A stretch of 64,000 nucleotides of DNA from Ctena decussata (GCA_963989385.1 OZ022500.1:18738460-18802459); one strand, 5' to 3'. Positions 31,594 to 42,193 are shown, numbered from the stretch's first letter. The notes: generated by a model not told the origin, from the sequence alone. Translations and numbers: made by a program.

Positions 31594-31824
31594 GCACGTT
31601 TTGGGGCGGCTAGGTCGGAAACCGATCCCAGGAACAACGTGCACACTATCTTTGAATTTGACACAGATGACAGACGGACTCGGGCACCCAGACGTTCTAT
31701 TATGGATTCGTTCCGCGGAGCCGCTGGGAAGGACCCGTTGTTGGAGGCATTGGGGGAAAATGTGTATGCTAGGTCACTATCGCAGTATATTTATATAGGC
31801 TCTACACTGTTAGGAGCTTACTAG
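31594..31824 (+). CDS. Possible coding fragment (candidate exon or retroelement ORF piece)
   Basis: After a possible CAG acceptor (31591-31593) a frame runs to the TAG at 31822-31824. It reads NNVHTIFEFDTDDRRTRAPR, SIMDSFRGAAGKDPLLEALG and ENVYARSLSQYIYIGS. The composition is protein-like (charged N-part, amphipathic middle) and unlike the low-complexity shadows elsewhere. There is no homology I recognise, no upstream exon was found, and the stronger acceptor at 31550 would put a stop in frame. It could be a gag-like retroelement remnant or chance. Confidence 0.22.
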   Translation, partial: ARFGAARSETDPRNNVHTIFEFDTDDRRTRAPRRSIMDSFRGAAGKDPLLEALGENVYARSLSQYIYIGSTLLGAY

Positions 31825-32840
31825 AATTGGCAAAATATCCGATTTGCCCCGCATGCTACGAAATTTTGCAAAACAATGAGAAAAATTGAAGGCTCTGGAG
31901 GTGATGAAAACTAATGAAACCATTCCATTGATAATTTCGTTTTCCTTTTTTTGTGTGGGGGGGGGGGGGGGGGGGAGGAGAGAGAAGGAAAATAAAGAGC
32001 TGTAACGCGTTAAAATGTTTAAAAATATTTGCTTTCAGCCGGAGCCCATATACAGGTCCGACTCTCATACCATTGCACCAGGGTACTATATGTAGTTGTA
32101 GGATTTTTAAAAAAAAAAAAAATATTTCTTTGTTTACGACAATGACAGCGGGAGGTAATTAGTTGTTTGGTCGTTTAGGTTTTCACGGCCCTTTGAGATA
32201 GTATTTCAGTCTATATCGAGCCGTCTCCCAGAGAGTAGGCGAGAAAGGAGAAAGGACAGATGAGAAAAAAAAACCGTCCAAACAACCCTTCCCGTATCTA
32301 CTGCAAAATAGCAAGCACTGCCGGTCCTTGCCCCAAAATAATCCAAATAAGTAGGACGCACCAGTACTGAAAGCTACCCATCACCATCGCCCGACCCGAC
32401 TGCCCAGTCAACCCACTAGAGGTAGAAAACACTCCAAGGCTTTCTCGCCCTCGGAGGACTTTTCCACTCGAATTTTCATCCTACTCATGCTTGTTCCACT
32501 GGCTTGTTCAGCCATTTTCAACCCAAATGTCAATCACACAAATGAATAACAACAACTCATTTTAGTAAAGATGTACAACTATGCGCAACGGTGAAATACA
32601 CGTGACTGGACACGGTTAAATAAATAACAAAGCGTGGCGGATCTAGCTCGTTTTCCTTTTTTGCTTTATTTGAAAAGAAGGGATTATGATTTATTATTTG
32701 ATTTCTATTCAAGAAAGAAACTGGAAAACTTCGTTCACGAACTTAGAGACCTTATATATGCCACCAAAGGTTTCTGAAGTCGGGAATTTCGTTTTCGCAA
32801 ACTTGTCAGACAATCCGCCATCGTTAGTTTTTGGCATAGC
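31825..32840. other. Intergenic; G run, unclassified sequence
   Basis: A G run lies at about 31957-31974 and an A run at 32109-32121. The stretch 32225-32520 is less AT-rich than its surroundings and starts CGAGCCGTCTCCC like 29027, but no frame is convincing. No gene is called. Confidence 0.35.
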
Positions 32841-32841
32841 G

Positions 32842-35800
32842 TTTAGTCTTTAGTCTTAGTCGCCTTAGTTGTACTAGTCCACTGGTCGTCAGATGGCAAA
32901 TTTAGCACTTTGATACACAAGAACTCAGCAAGACACACATCATAGATTGTTAGAGCTGAAGCAGTTCGACCTTGCCTTCAGTTCAGTCTCACTTCAAAAT
33001 GACTTCATAAAAATGATTTTTTTAATTTTATGCATAGAATGAAATAAGTATAAATTGATATGTGCTGCAACTGATTAATATTTAGGTTCTCATCATGATG
33101 GGGATAAAACCAATTACGCTACCTGTGCTGTTGACTGAGCCGTTCAATTACCCTACATACAAATATGCAACTGTGACTACCAGCCGAGGCAATCAAGAGC
33201 AGTACAAAGTCTGCTGTCGGCATTAACACCATTTTTGCTATGCTGTCAGTGGAATCGTCAGCCACGAGCCTCTTTGCCGAGTAACTGCTTTACATAGGTT
33301 AGCAAATATGTGTGGGTCCCGTGATCGTAACTTACATGTTAATTTGTGATCTACATGATCTGTTTATGCAGCTCCCGGCCATCAAATACATTACAAAATA
33401 TTAACAATGTGAAATTTAAGGATTCTAGAAAGTGACATACTTTATAACGCATACAACATTCTGTCATCAGCCTGTTCAGGAGTTCTATTTTTAATTATGT
33501 TGTTACAAATATTTAACTGGTCAGATAATTTTGCAAACCCTATGGTTTTATTCCCACTTGTTGCTACTAGCAAGGACTAAAGGTGTTACGAAATACAAAT
33601 TTCAGTCAGACAATTTTCAATATGTAAGCAACTAAAATTGTTGTTTGGATATTGCCAAAATGCTGTATTCTCTAGCAGTATTTAACATATTTGGACAAGG
33701 ATGATTTGATAAGCAGTAAGATATCATTAATAAGCAGTTTACAACCATATTTATTGCTAAAATGTAAACAATGTGGTAATACAAGGTCACGGAGATCAAA
33801 TGCAGTATGTTATTTAGGTTAGCCCTTCCTTGGCATGTACAGGTATGCACTATTTCTATTGTTTGATTATTTGCTCTTCAGAAATACTGTATTACTAGTT
33901 AAGGATATCGGAAATGAAGAATTCATAAAGTCTCAATAAATACGTTGTAAACGTTACTTGTTTGGTCTTTCTTTTCCTTTTTTTCTCTCAATATTATGCT
34001 GCAAGGCATAATTACAGTGTAGGCAAATACATTCTGAGGGAGAAGAACTAAAATCTGCGCATAAATATCTGAACAGCAACGACCAACATCAATATATTCT
34101 GTCATTTTCATTTGCCATTTTATTATGTGTGCAGAACACTGTCCCTGGAAAAAAAAATTTTTGTCCAACTAAACGTATCTTTATGTTCTTTGGTGAATAG
34201 ATTCTTTAAGAGATGGTTGAATATAGTTAGATTCTTTAACAGATGATTGAATGTAGTTAGACTTTAAAGAGCAAGAAACAAAATTACAGAAATATGGATC
34301 ATCTAAAACATAGCATTTATAGATTGCTACAGTATACTAGTAAACTGCCAGTGTCTCTTTTTTGTATTAAATGTTTCTGATACTATTCTCCCAATCTTCT
34401 GGTTGACACATTAGTGTTAGTTACATAAATGAACTAAATAAAGCAATGTATTGAAACGACACTACCATTAATTATTTTCAAATGTTTGTTTGTTTTCTTA
34501 ACTGTAACTCAGCAATGTTGTTTCCTTCGGTAACGTAAAATATACGATAGTCTTACCAAAGTAAGTATACGCTGCCAGCAAATATCTACAAAGCTTTGAT
34601 GCGGTACTGTATTTGGCTTAAGTCTTCAAACTTCAGGTTTACTGTTCTGCTTTATAGTTTTTCAGTGTGCACGTAAAAACTATACCAAATCATGTCAATA
34701 AACAAGGTGGTACTCTATTTTGCATTGTTGATTATTGATTATTTTATAGTTTTAAACTAAACACATCGAAACCGCTTAGCTTTTAATGGTATCAAACTGA
34801 CTGTATATCAGTTTATTGGAGCAGTATATGCAAAATCAATGCTGGCTTTTAATAGCTGCAGCTTTATCTGTTCTGAGGTTGTATTTTTCTTTTATTCTTT
34901 TTTTTATATTTTTTTTATTTTCCAGCTGTATATAACAAAATTTCACGTATGTTACTGTCTTTAGAACTCAAATGTACAAATTGTAATAGAAACAAACTGG
35001 GCAATGCCATTATGAAATATTTTTACTTTTGATATAGTAACAAAGTAAAGAGAAAAATGCATTATACAAGTGCAGAATATGTCAATGCCCTTAACATTAC
35101 AATTTGAAGTATACTGTGTTTAATCACGTATAAAACACACCTCATGAATCCCTAAAAGTAATAACTGAGAGACGTGTTGATAGGTCCAAGTACACAATAT
35201 ATCATAAGAACACCCAGACTTATATGTGTTATTTTTTTATTGACAGTGGAAAAAACTGATTTAAGGTATTAAAATGAAATATTTAAAATATCAATGTTAT
35301 TTACGTTACAACTAGTAATAGCTTATCATAAAAAATAAACCAGAATGCATTTTTTCTCTTTTAATAAAAGATTCTTTTATGAACAAACTGCTACCAAAGA
35401 AAATTAAATGATTCTATCTTCAAATTATATGATTTAAACAAAAATAGCCCAAGGTAACGTATATAATCGATCATTGTGGCCAATTAAAATGCATTCAAAA
35501 TATTGTGGAACTTTTCTTTGCTGTTTAAATAGACTGGCATATTCAATTTTACCTTTTACTGTTGTTTTCAATTCCAACAGTGTAGTTCAAGCACTTGAAT
35601 TATACGGAAAGTGATAATTGTAATTGGGAACATTTATAAGGGGGTACTGTGTTCAATATCCTATTGCTCACAAAGCATACAAGATAGGATAATAATTTTT
35701 GCAGATCTGAAAAGATCTATAAATCTTCTTTAAAACAGTACCAAACATTTTGTCTAATAGTAAAGGAATAACTTAAAAACAGAAAGTATTTTGGATGGAA

Positions 35801-36150
35801 ATAGCAATTTTAATAGGATGTAAAGAAAAACGTCACGTATATTACACCATGTAGGCTAAAGTAACCTTTCAAACATCATAACTTTTAGCTATTGCATTGT
35901 CCTATTAGACTCCATTATAATTTTAAACATAGGAAAGTGATTTCTATTTTTTTTTATTTTTTGATAATTTTATTTTATGTTTATTATTTTAATGGGTAAC
36001 GTATTTAACAGGCTGTTACAGCTTAACGCCCCACCTGCCAGAGGGCTAACATGCTGCAAAATACCTCTAAGATGCTGGACTTTAAGAAAATTATGGTCTA
36101 CAAAATTCCCCCGGGGGGGGGGGGAGGTAAACCATATTTGGCTCATGGCC
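32842..36150 (-). mobile_element. Right, inverted part of the large AT-rich element
   Basis: On the minus strand the outer end (about 36150 inward) reads TTTACCTCCCCCCC, GGGGGAATTTTGTAGACCAT, CATGTTAGCCCTCTGGCAGG and GGGGCGTTAAG, matching 26610-26735. The inner end (CCAGTGGACTAGTACAACTA, GACTAAAGACTAAACGC) matches 27590-27650. The roughly 3.3-kb interior is very AT-rich with recurring ACGTTAC/GTAACGT motifs (33949, 34531, 35304, 35452, 35996). No open frame above 81 codons lies in it. Confidence 0.45.
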
Positions 36151-36184
36151 TATACAGACATGGAGCCCCAAAACAGAGGTGTGG

Positions 36185-36352
36185 TCAGGTGAGTGAGTGA
36201 ACTCGGGTTTAACGTCCCACCAACAACGAGGTCATATGGAGACGGGACCACGGTTTAAAGTCTCATCCGAAAGACCGGAGAAGCGGGGGTTCGATCTCGC
36301 GATTCCTTGATTGGTAGTCCGGAGTGTTTTCCACTACACTACAGCCGCTCCT
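36185..36352 (-). mobile_element. tRNA-derived SINE of a second family
   Basis: Minus strand: head AGCGGCTGTAGTGTAGTGGA (A-box-like GTAGTGTAGTGG), B-box-like GAGATCGAACCCC, then GGATGAGACTTTAAACCGTG and the tail GGGACGTTAAACCCGAGTTC with short CACT units. A tail-only fragment (GTGAGTGAATCCGGGTTTAG) is seen at about 39510-39530. Confidence 0.7.
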
Positions 36353-36526
36353 ATTGTGTGGTCAGGTGCTCGCGGGTACATGTAGTAAGCATCGCCTACA
36401 CTTGCCTTATCCATGTATCTGTGGAATGAATCAGTGAAAGTGAAGGTGCGGTATTTAAAAGCCTTACTGTTGTAGTCACCAGTCGACTCTTTTCGAACCA
36501 AAATACTACACGCAGCTGCAGTAAAA

Positions 36527-36764
36527 TGAGCCGCGACACGAGAAAACCAACAAAGTGGTTGTGCGCCCAGTGCAGCTTCAGATCAGCCTGGGCATCCGCC
36601 CTGTCCGATCGGACTCTTCGCTAAGGGCTTAAAGGGTAGCTAAGGGTCTAAGCTACCGCCATGCGGACAGCGAAGACTCTGATCAGACTGGGCGGATGCC
36701 CAGGCTGATCTGAGTCTGCGCTGGGCGCACAACCACTTTGTTGGTTTTCTCGCGTCGCGGCTCA
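36527..36764 (-). mobile_element. PalA MITE, full copy
   Basis: 238 bp with complete ends. The centre reads CTTAAAGGGTAGCTAAGGGT then CTAAGCTACCGCCATGCGG, the reverse of the 3991 copy. Confidence 0.92.
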
Positions 36765-36945
36765 AATCATTTGAACTACTCTGCAGCTGAATTTGCAGTC
36801 TTCATTCAATAGTGAACAGTTCCAATAACTCCGAGTTGTGAGAATTAGCTTGTTTTTGCCTCTCAAGGGAACGGCAGAAACTCTTTGTTTTCACAAATGC
36901 CTCTGAAAATGGAAGATCTGAGACCGATCCACTTAAACACATGTG

Positions 36946-37088
36946 TATGCTACGATGGCCCAATTGGCTCACTTTTCATTTCCATACTATTTCACAATTC
37001 CGAATTCGGAATTCAGTCGGAATTCAGAATTCGAAATTGTGAAATAGTATGGAAATGAAAAGTGAACCAATTGGGCCATCGTAGTATG
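36946..37088. repeat. 143-bp near-perfect palindrome
   Basis: The left arm TATGCTACGATGGCCCAATT then GGCTCACTTTTCATTTCC pairs with GGAAATGAAAAGTGAACC then AATTGGGCCATCGTAGTATG. The centre is a cluster of GAATTC/GAATTCGGAATTC. Arms of about 65 bp have only a few mismatches. It is probably a MITE or hairpin element; no second copy was seen. Confidence 0.88.
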
Positions 37089-37403
37089 CAACAGGTGTAC
37101 ACTATATACTATATATGATAAAATTCGGATTGTATCCTGGGGTAAATAATCTTATTGGTATTTTTATTGGATGGCCCTTGTACGAGTATGTAAACAATCG
37201 ATCGGTTATTTCGAAAGTTTTCAGACAGGATACTGTTTATAATTTATACATGATTTTCAATGCATATGCACAGCTTATAGAAACGGATACATGTATTTAT
37301 AACTATTTTATTATTGTGTCTCAGGGTATGTATTATTCTTCCAAAATTTGAACAAGAATTGAATGGAAAACGGTACCATGGCCGGGCCGTTTCATTATGA
37401 GGT

Positions 37404-37608
37404 AGGGTAGAGTCGGGTAACTTCGACAGCGGGTAAATTCGGACACACCCGTTGCAAACGCTGAGAATCCAGATGAGACGGCTCATCAGGATTTTCCTGG
37501 TTTGCCAGTAACTTTTGTTTTAATTCAAAACAACTGCCATAGATCTATAAAGGAAACGAAATCACTGTCAGAATTTGCCTGCTGTCCGAATTTACTTGAC
37601 CTGACCCT
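37404..37608. mobile_element. MITE family B, copy 3
   Basis: Ends AGGGTAGAGTCGGGTAACTT and TTACTTGACCTGACCCT. The interior GACGGCTCATCAGGATTTTC lacks the small stem seen in copy 1 (ATAATGAGC deleted), so it is an older or deleted copy. Confidence 0.8.
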
Positions 37609-37639
37609 AGGTATAAAAATACCGTAAAATTCTAAACAC

Positions 37640-38105
37640 TGTGACTTTCGGGGGGGGGGGGGGGGAGGGGGGTAGGTCGGATGGTGCGATGGGGGGGGGG
37701 GGTAGGTCGGGTGGTGCGATGGTGCTGTGTGTAACTTCCAGTGCCGGGGCGTCCTACTGATTTGGAACATTGTAGGGCAAGGGCCTACTGTGCTTGCAGT
37801 AGATGCGGGTGGGGGTGGGGGGATAGGTCGGATGGTGCGATGGGAGGGGGGGGGGGGGGGTTGGGTAGGTCGGGTGGTGCGATGTTGCTGTGTGTAACTT
37901 CCAGTGCCGGGGCGTCCTACTGATTTGGAACATTGTAGGGCAAGGGCCTACTGTGCTTGCAGTAGATGCGGGTGGGGTTATTTGGACATTTTTTCTCTCG
38001 TCTATCATTTCACCTCTTTCTCCCTGTCTGGAAGACGGCCCGATATAGACGTAAAATACTGTCTCAAAGGGCCGTTAAACCCAAAACAATCAATCAATCA
38101 ATCAC
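37640..38105 (+). repeat. G-rich tandem duplication (163-bp period) ending in a retroposon-like tail
   Basis: The segment CAGTGCCGGGGCGTCCTACT through GCAGTAGATGCGGGTGGGG occurs at 37739 and again at 37902. Before each copy lie long G runs with GGTAGGTCGGGTGGTGCGAT. The 3' end, GGGCCGTTAAACCC followed by AATCAATCAATCAATC (about 38069-38104), looks like a SINE tail. Confidence 0.7.
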
Positions 38106-38404
38106 TGTGACTTGGAGCACCTAAAATAATTGCCATAAAGTCTCCATAGTCCTATCAGTGGTAAAAACGCCTAAAGCAGTTCACCCTTCACGTTAGGTAA
38201 AAAATGTGGGTTGGTATGCATATATTGGGTCATATAACCTGCAAAAATTAGACAAAACACGTTTTGCAAAATACCGAATTGCTCCACAAAATACAATTTC
38301 CTGGGCCGGGTTTATAGGCGGGATAGAACGGAACTTCGAAAGGGACATTTCCTTTCCGGTATTTATCAGAAAAGAAATTGTAACAAGAGAACTAGAACGG
38401 AAAT

Positions 38405-38975
38405 CAAAACAAAAATATCTCGTTTAAACGACTTGTTATATCGTTTAAACGACATAATATGTCGTTTGAACGATATAAAATCGAATGGAAATTGAAACAA
38501 GTAAACCAGAAATGAAATTAACTAAAGAGAAAAGAAAAGAAATTGAAACAAAAATATGTCGTGTAAACGACTTATTATCTGCTTTCCATTTTGATAAATA
38601 TGAGAAAAGAAATCGATTCAAGAATATTAGAACGGAAATCAAGACAACAAGTATCTCGTTTAAACGACTTAATATATCGTTTAAACATCTCAATATGTCG
38701 TTTAAACGATATAATAAGTCGTTCAAACGAGATATTTGTTGTTTTTATTTCCGTTCTAATTTCATATGTCGTTTAAACGAGGTATCTTTGTTTTTATTTC
38801 CGTTGTAATTTTCTTTCAATTTCTATTCTTCTAAATATCGGAAAGAAAAGAAGATAATAAGTCGTTTAAAATGAATATAATTAGTCGTTTAAACGACATA
38901 TTTGTTGTTTTGATTTCCGTTCTAACTTTTTTGTTTCTATTCTGATAAATATCGGAAAGAAAATGTGCCTTCAGG
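38405..38975. repeat. Array of TCGTTTAAACGA palindromes, partly phased at 21 bp
   Basis: The 12-bp palindrome or a one-to-three-base variant starts at 38420, 38441, 38462, 38559, 38656, 38677, 38698, 38719, 38769, 38862 and 38885. Two runs (38420-38462 and 38656-38719) have exactly 21-bp spacing, and 38462, 38559 and 38656 are 97 bp apart. Between runs the sequence is A/G-rich (GAAAAGAAATTGAAAC) on one strand and T/C-rich later, so the block is itself roughly an inverted repeat. Open frames on both strands (up to 107 codons) come from the repeat. Confidence 0.8.
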
Positions 38976-39660
38976 GGTTCCGTAGGATAGTGATTGGGAC
39001 TCCACGCCGGTACATTGTATTTTACCATTTTATGAAATCGAAAGTAGGTCATTTTAGTTGCCAACTTAAATGACCCCCATAAGTTTTCTAACCCTTTTTA
39101 TGTGAAATTCGAGAATGTTTTATTATTTTTTTCAAAACCTGGCAAACCACGGTCATTTACAATTACGAAACTATATAGTGAGAAGCTTGCAGCGATAACG
39201 CATGATAAAAAATATGCTGATAGAGCAATGGGGCCATTAATTGTCCTGCAAATGGAAAAGTTTGGTTTCACTATGCAGAAATTCGCCGAAGAGACGCCGA
39301 AGGAACAACAAACAGTGCCGAACCTTCAGGAGCAGTCTCTCCAGAGTCTGCAATGTTTGCTCGGATCTAACTGTCCCAATATTTTGTTTCTACGGCATGA
39401 AATATGACTTGCTAGAAAGACAGCTTCTATCGTTATACCCAGTATATGATTATGACGTGTTCATCTCTACATCTGTTCGTCTGTCCATAAATCGGTTTGT
39501 CCATCATTGACGTGAGTGAATCCGGGTTTAGCATTACAGTTTTCCCTTGAGTTTATTTTGCTTATTTAAAGAATGACACACAGTGGGGTTATCATGATCA
39601 ATATGCAGATAAGCCTTTAAGCGCGACTTTGCGAAACAAAGATGTGCTTATGCAATACCA
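38976..39660. other. Intergenic; one unassigned open frame
   Basis: The plus-strand frame 39102-39407 (101 codons, with KFGFTMQKFAEETPKEQQ) has some protein character but no family I recognise, no splice partner and no paralogous copy. It is not called as a gene. Confidence 0.35.
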
Positions 39661-39662
39661 TT

Positions 39663-39711
39663 CGTGTGCGTGCACGTGCGCGTGTGCGTACACGTGCGCG
39701 TGTGCGTGCGC
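39663..39711. repeat. 49 bp of strictly alternating purine-pyrimidine (GTGCGC-rich)
   Basis: GTGTGCGTGCACGTGCGCGT and onward: every base from 39663 to 39711 alternates pyrimidine and purine, with many CG and CA/TG steps. This is a strong candidate for left-handed (Z) DNA. It stands at the head of a tandem-core array, where other arrays have (ACGG)n or (GTCC)n. Confidence 0.85.
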
Positions 39712-39713
39712 CT

Positions 39714-40290
39714 TCGTAAAGTAAACACCTGTTGGGTTGCTCATTATCTAAGTAACCACAAGGAATAGAGTCTTCAAACTTGCTCCATAGATACGTCTGG
39801 GGATGATCTACTGAAAGCAGTGATGCATATTGGGCCATGGGCTAAATTTCATGGTTGATTGACTATAGAAAAAATATTCATCTGTTGCGTTTAACTCATT
39901 TTTCAGTAACCACTAGGGGCTAGGGTCTTCAAACTTGCTCTGCAGATACATCTGGTAAAGATCTACTGACAGCAGCGACGCATATCAGGCCAAGACCTAT
40001 ATTTCACGTTGATTGAACATAGAAAAATATTCACTGTTGCGTTTAGCTCAGTTTCTAAGTAACTGCAATGGCTTGAGTCTTCAAACCTGCTCCGTAGATA
40101 CGTCTGCGAAAGGTTTACTGAAAACATTAATGCATTTTGGGCCATGACCTATATATCACGATTGATTGAGCATAGAAAAAATAAAAATATTCAGCTGTTG
40201 TGTTTAGCTCAGTTTCTAAGTAACAACCAAGGTTAGAGACTTCAAACTTGCTCCATCGATACGTCTGGGGAGGATAGGGCATTTAATATG
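39714..40290. mobile_element. Tandem-core element (units of about 155 bp, four copies)
   Basis: Units are marked by CTTCAAACTTGCTCCATAGA-like sequence at about 39771, 39926, 40079 and 40238. They share TCTAAGTAACCAC, CTACTGAAAGCAGTGATGCA and GAACATAGAAAAATATTC. The simple GTGCGC tract at one end makes it structurally similar to pearl-like elements. Confidence 0.65.
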
Positions 40291-40557
40291 AAGTCTACAC
40301 AACTTACTCTCATAAATAACAATATAAAATTATCCAGTTAAACAAAGCAGACGTTTTCGCGTCAACACTGTAAGTACGCCATGTCTGTGATTTTAATAAT
40401 AGTTTTGCTTCTAAATGTTTGTTAACGTGGACTTAGGTCTTCAGAAAACACTTTACATGTAGTAGCTTCAGTTCTCGTAACGTTGGTCTCCAAGAAGCTC
40501 TGCTGAAATATTACGCCTGTTTTCTTTTCATACCCTCTTAAAATAGTTTATTCGGCA

Positions 40558-41036
40558 TTCTAACACAGTGCATCTATAGAAGCAATGGAAAGTTTCCGTG
40601 TTTTATTCTGCAACAATTCATTGTTTCGGAGCGCGTGAGTCTAATTGCTGACGTCACTGGCAATACTTACGTAATTTTGTGACGTTTTGAGACGTTAGAC
40701 AGTGTAACGTCTCTTTTTCAGTCTAAAATCGCCGTAAAATTATACATTTACTTATATTAGATACAGTTAAGAATATTAGCGGGAGAATGAATGTGCTTGC
40801 AGGAACGTTGGGAGAATTTGAATGAAAAGAATAGTTTTTCAGCGTTTCTGAGTGTAAAAAAGAAATAGCTCAGCTCTAGCATTGAATTGTTGAGTACATG
40901 TAGTAATTCATTGTTTGTCGGTCAGTTGAAAGTAGATATATCACTCGCGCTCGTGATATGATCTACTTTACAACTGATCTCCAAACAGTGACTTATTACT
41001 CAACAATTCACTGCTAGAGCTGATTTATTTCTTAAA
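40558..41036 (+). mobile_element. Element F, copy 2 (upstream of gene 2)
   Basis: Aligns along its length with 12071-12550 (AGAAGCAATGGAAAGTTTCC, GATACAGTTAAGAATATTAG, TTGTCGGTCAGTTGAAAGTA). The same terminal fold-back is present, slightly shortened at the tip (TCACTCGCGCTCGTGATATG). Confidence 0.78.
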
Positions 41037-41118
41037 TAAAAAGGGATTTCCCTCTTTTTAGAATGACCAAAAGCAACCCAGGCCCAGAGGTTATAAAACT
41101 TGAGTACATTTTCAAACT

Positions 41119-41190
41119 CAAAATAAAGCACACTGATTGGCTGCTTCCGAGCACCTACTCGGAAGCAGCCAATCAGTGTGCTTTATTTTG
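41119..41190. repeat. CCAAT-containing hairpin, copy 2
   Basis: CAAAATAAAGCACACTGATT then GGCTGCTTCCGAG pairs with CTCGGAAGCAGCCAATCAGT then GTGCTTTATTTTG. Stem of about 33 bp, cleaner than the copy at 19989. It lies about 300 bp upstream of the gene 2 start exon. Confidence 0.9.
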
Positions 41191-41525
41191 ATTTTGAGAT
41201 TATTCTCACGTTTTATATCCTCGAACCCAGTCTTCTGAAATTCTGCTATGAGATGGATTTCCCTTCCAAAACAGTCCCAAAAATTCTAGGTCCACCTTAT
41301 AAGACGGATCTAGATTTTAGGGATTGTTTTTGAAAGGAGAACTGCGTCTTTTTAATGAAAGATATACGATAATTCATGACAAATACTGGTTCACTCAATC
41401 TTGGAATTTTTGCATAAATTCGGCGCTAAAGATATACATGTAATAATAAAGGCCGAAATGTATATTTCTAAATATATTATCATCAATTGCAGGTAACAGC
41501 GATTCTCTGAAGAGGCTGTACTGAA

Positions 41526-41541
41526 ATGGGGTCAGCCGAAG
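41526..41541 (+). CDS. Gene 2, coding exon 1: tetraspan membrane protein (start codon)
   Basis: The exon opens after a TTGCAG acceptor ending at 41492. After 33 nt of 5' UTR nearly identical to gene 1 (AACAGCGATTC, GAAGAGGCTGT), ATG at 41526 codes for MGSAE plus one base, and a GTAATA donor follows. The spliced product is 285 residues (60 + 32 + 193). It has four membrane segments at about residues 18-37, 51-73, 98-118 and 139-163, with N- and C-termini predicted inside: a MRRGRRGR cluster follows segment four. The tail has a Gln-rich, probably coiled-coil stretch and PPPY at 273-276, a WW-domain ligand. Topology recalls MS4A/CD20-like or MARVEL-like proteins; family membership is unproven. 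Confidence 0.82.
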
Positions 41542-41581
41542 GTAATAAATACTTTAGTTTTAGCACGAGACAACTTTTCAC

Positions 41582-41937
41582 AGTATTATACCCCGCCACA
41601 GGTCAGTGGTCGGGTATTATTATGTTTTCCCGCCTGTATTATGTTGTTCCTGTGTCCGTCCTGTCGTCCGTTTGTGAGCACTTCATTTCATTCGATATAT
41701 GAGCCGCGACACGAGAAAACCAACAATGTGGTTATGCGCCCAGTGCAGACTCAGATCAGCCTGGGCATCTGCCCAGTTTGGCCAGACTCTTCGTTAAGTG
41801 CTCAAAGCGTAACTAAGGGTCTAAGCTACCTCCATGCGGACAGCGATGACTCTGATCAGACTGGGCGGATGCCCAGGCTGATCTGAGTCTGCGCTGGGCG
41901 CACAACCACATTGTTGGTTTTCTCGTGTCGCGGCTCA
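41582..41937 (-). mobile_element. Fragment of a core-type repeat followed by a full PalA copy
   Basis: 41582-41660 (TATACCCCGCCACAGGTCAG, then GTCCGTCCTGTCGTCCG) looks like the start of a tandem-core element, cut off after its CCGTC tract. PalA follows at 41700-41937 with intact ends and minus-orientation centre. Both are in intron 1 of gene 2. Confidence 0.75.
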
Positions 41938-42193
41938 TATGGAGTATTTATTAACGTACTTTCTACCAAGCTTAACTTGTGCATCGGTCTTGGGATATGG
42001 TCACCAGGCAAATTTCAGTATTTTCAGACTGAATAATTGCCTAACAACATAAGGCTTTATATCATGTCCAAATTGCTCATGAGAGTATTTCTGGCCAATC
42101 AAAAAGGTAAAGTCTCAGCCGTTTTTGCTGATGTGAGTAGATACTTTACAAGCATGCCCAAGGGCCTCGTTCCACCCGATGCCAATAAATGAT

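Noticed and set aside
38445..38808. Overlapping frames on both strands rich in RLNDI/FKRLN repeats
   Set aside because: They are translations of the TCGTTTAAACGA palindrome array; similar peptides on both strands show they are not coding.
39102..39407. 101-codon frame with KFGFTMQKFAEETPKEQQ
   Set aside because: It has some protein character but no family, splice partner or second copy, so the evidence is too thin.
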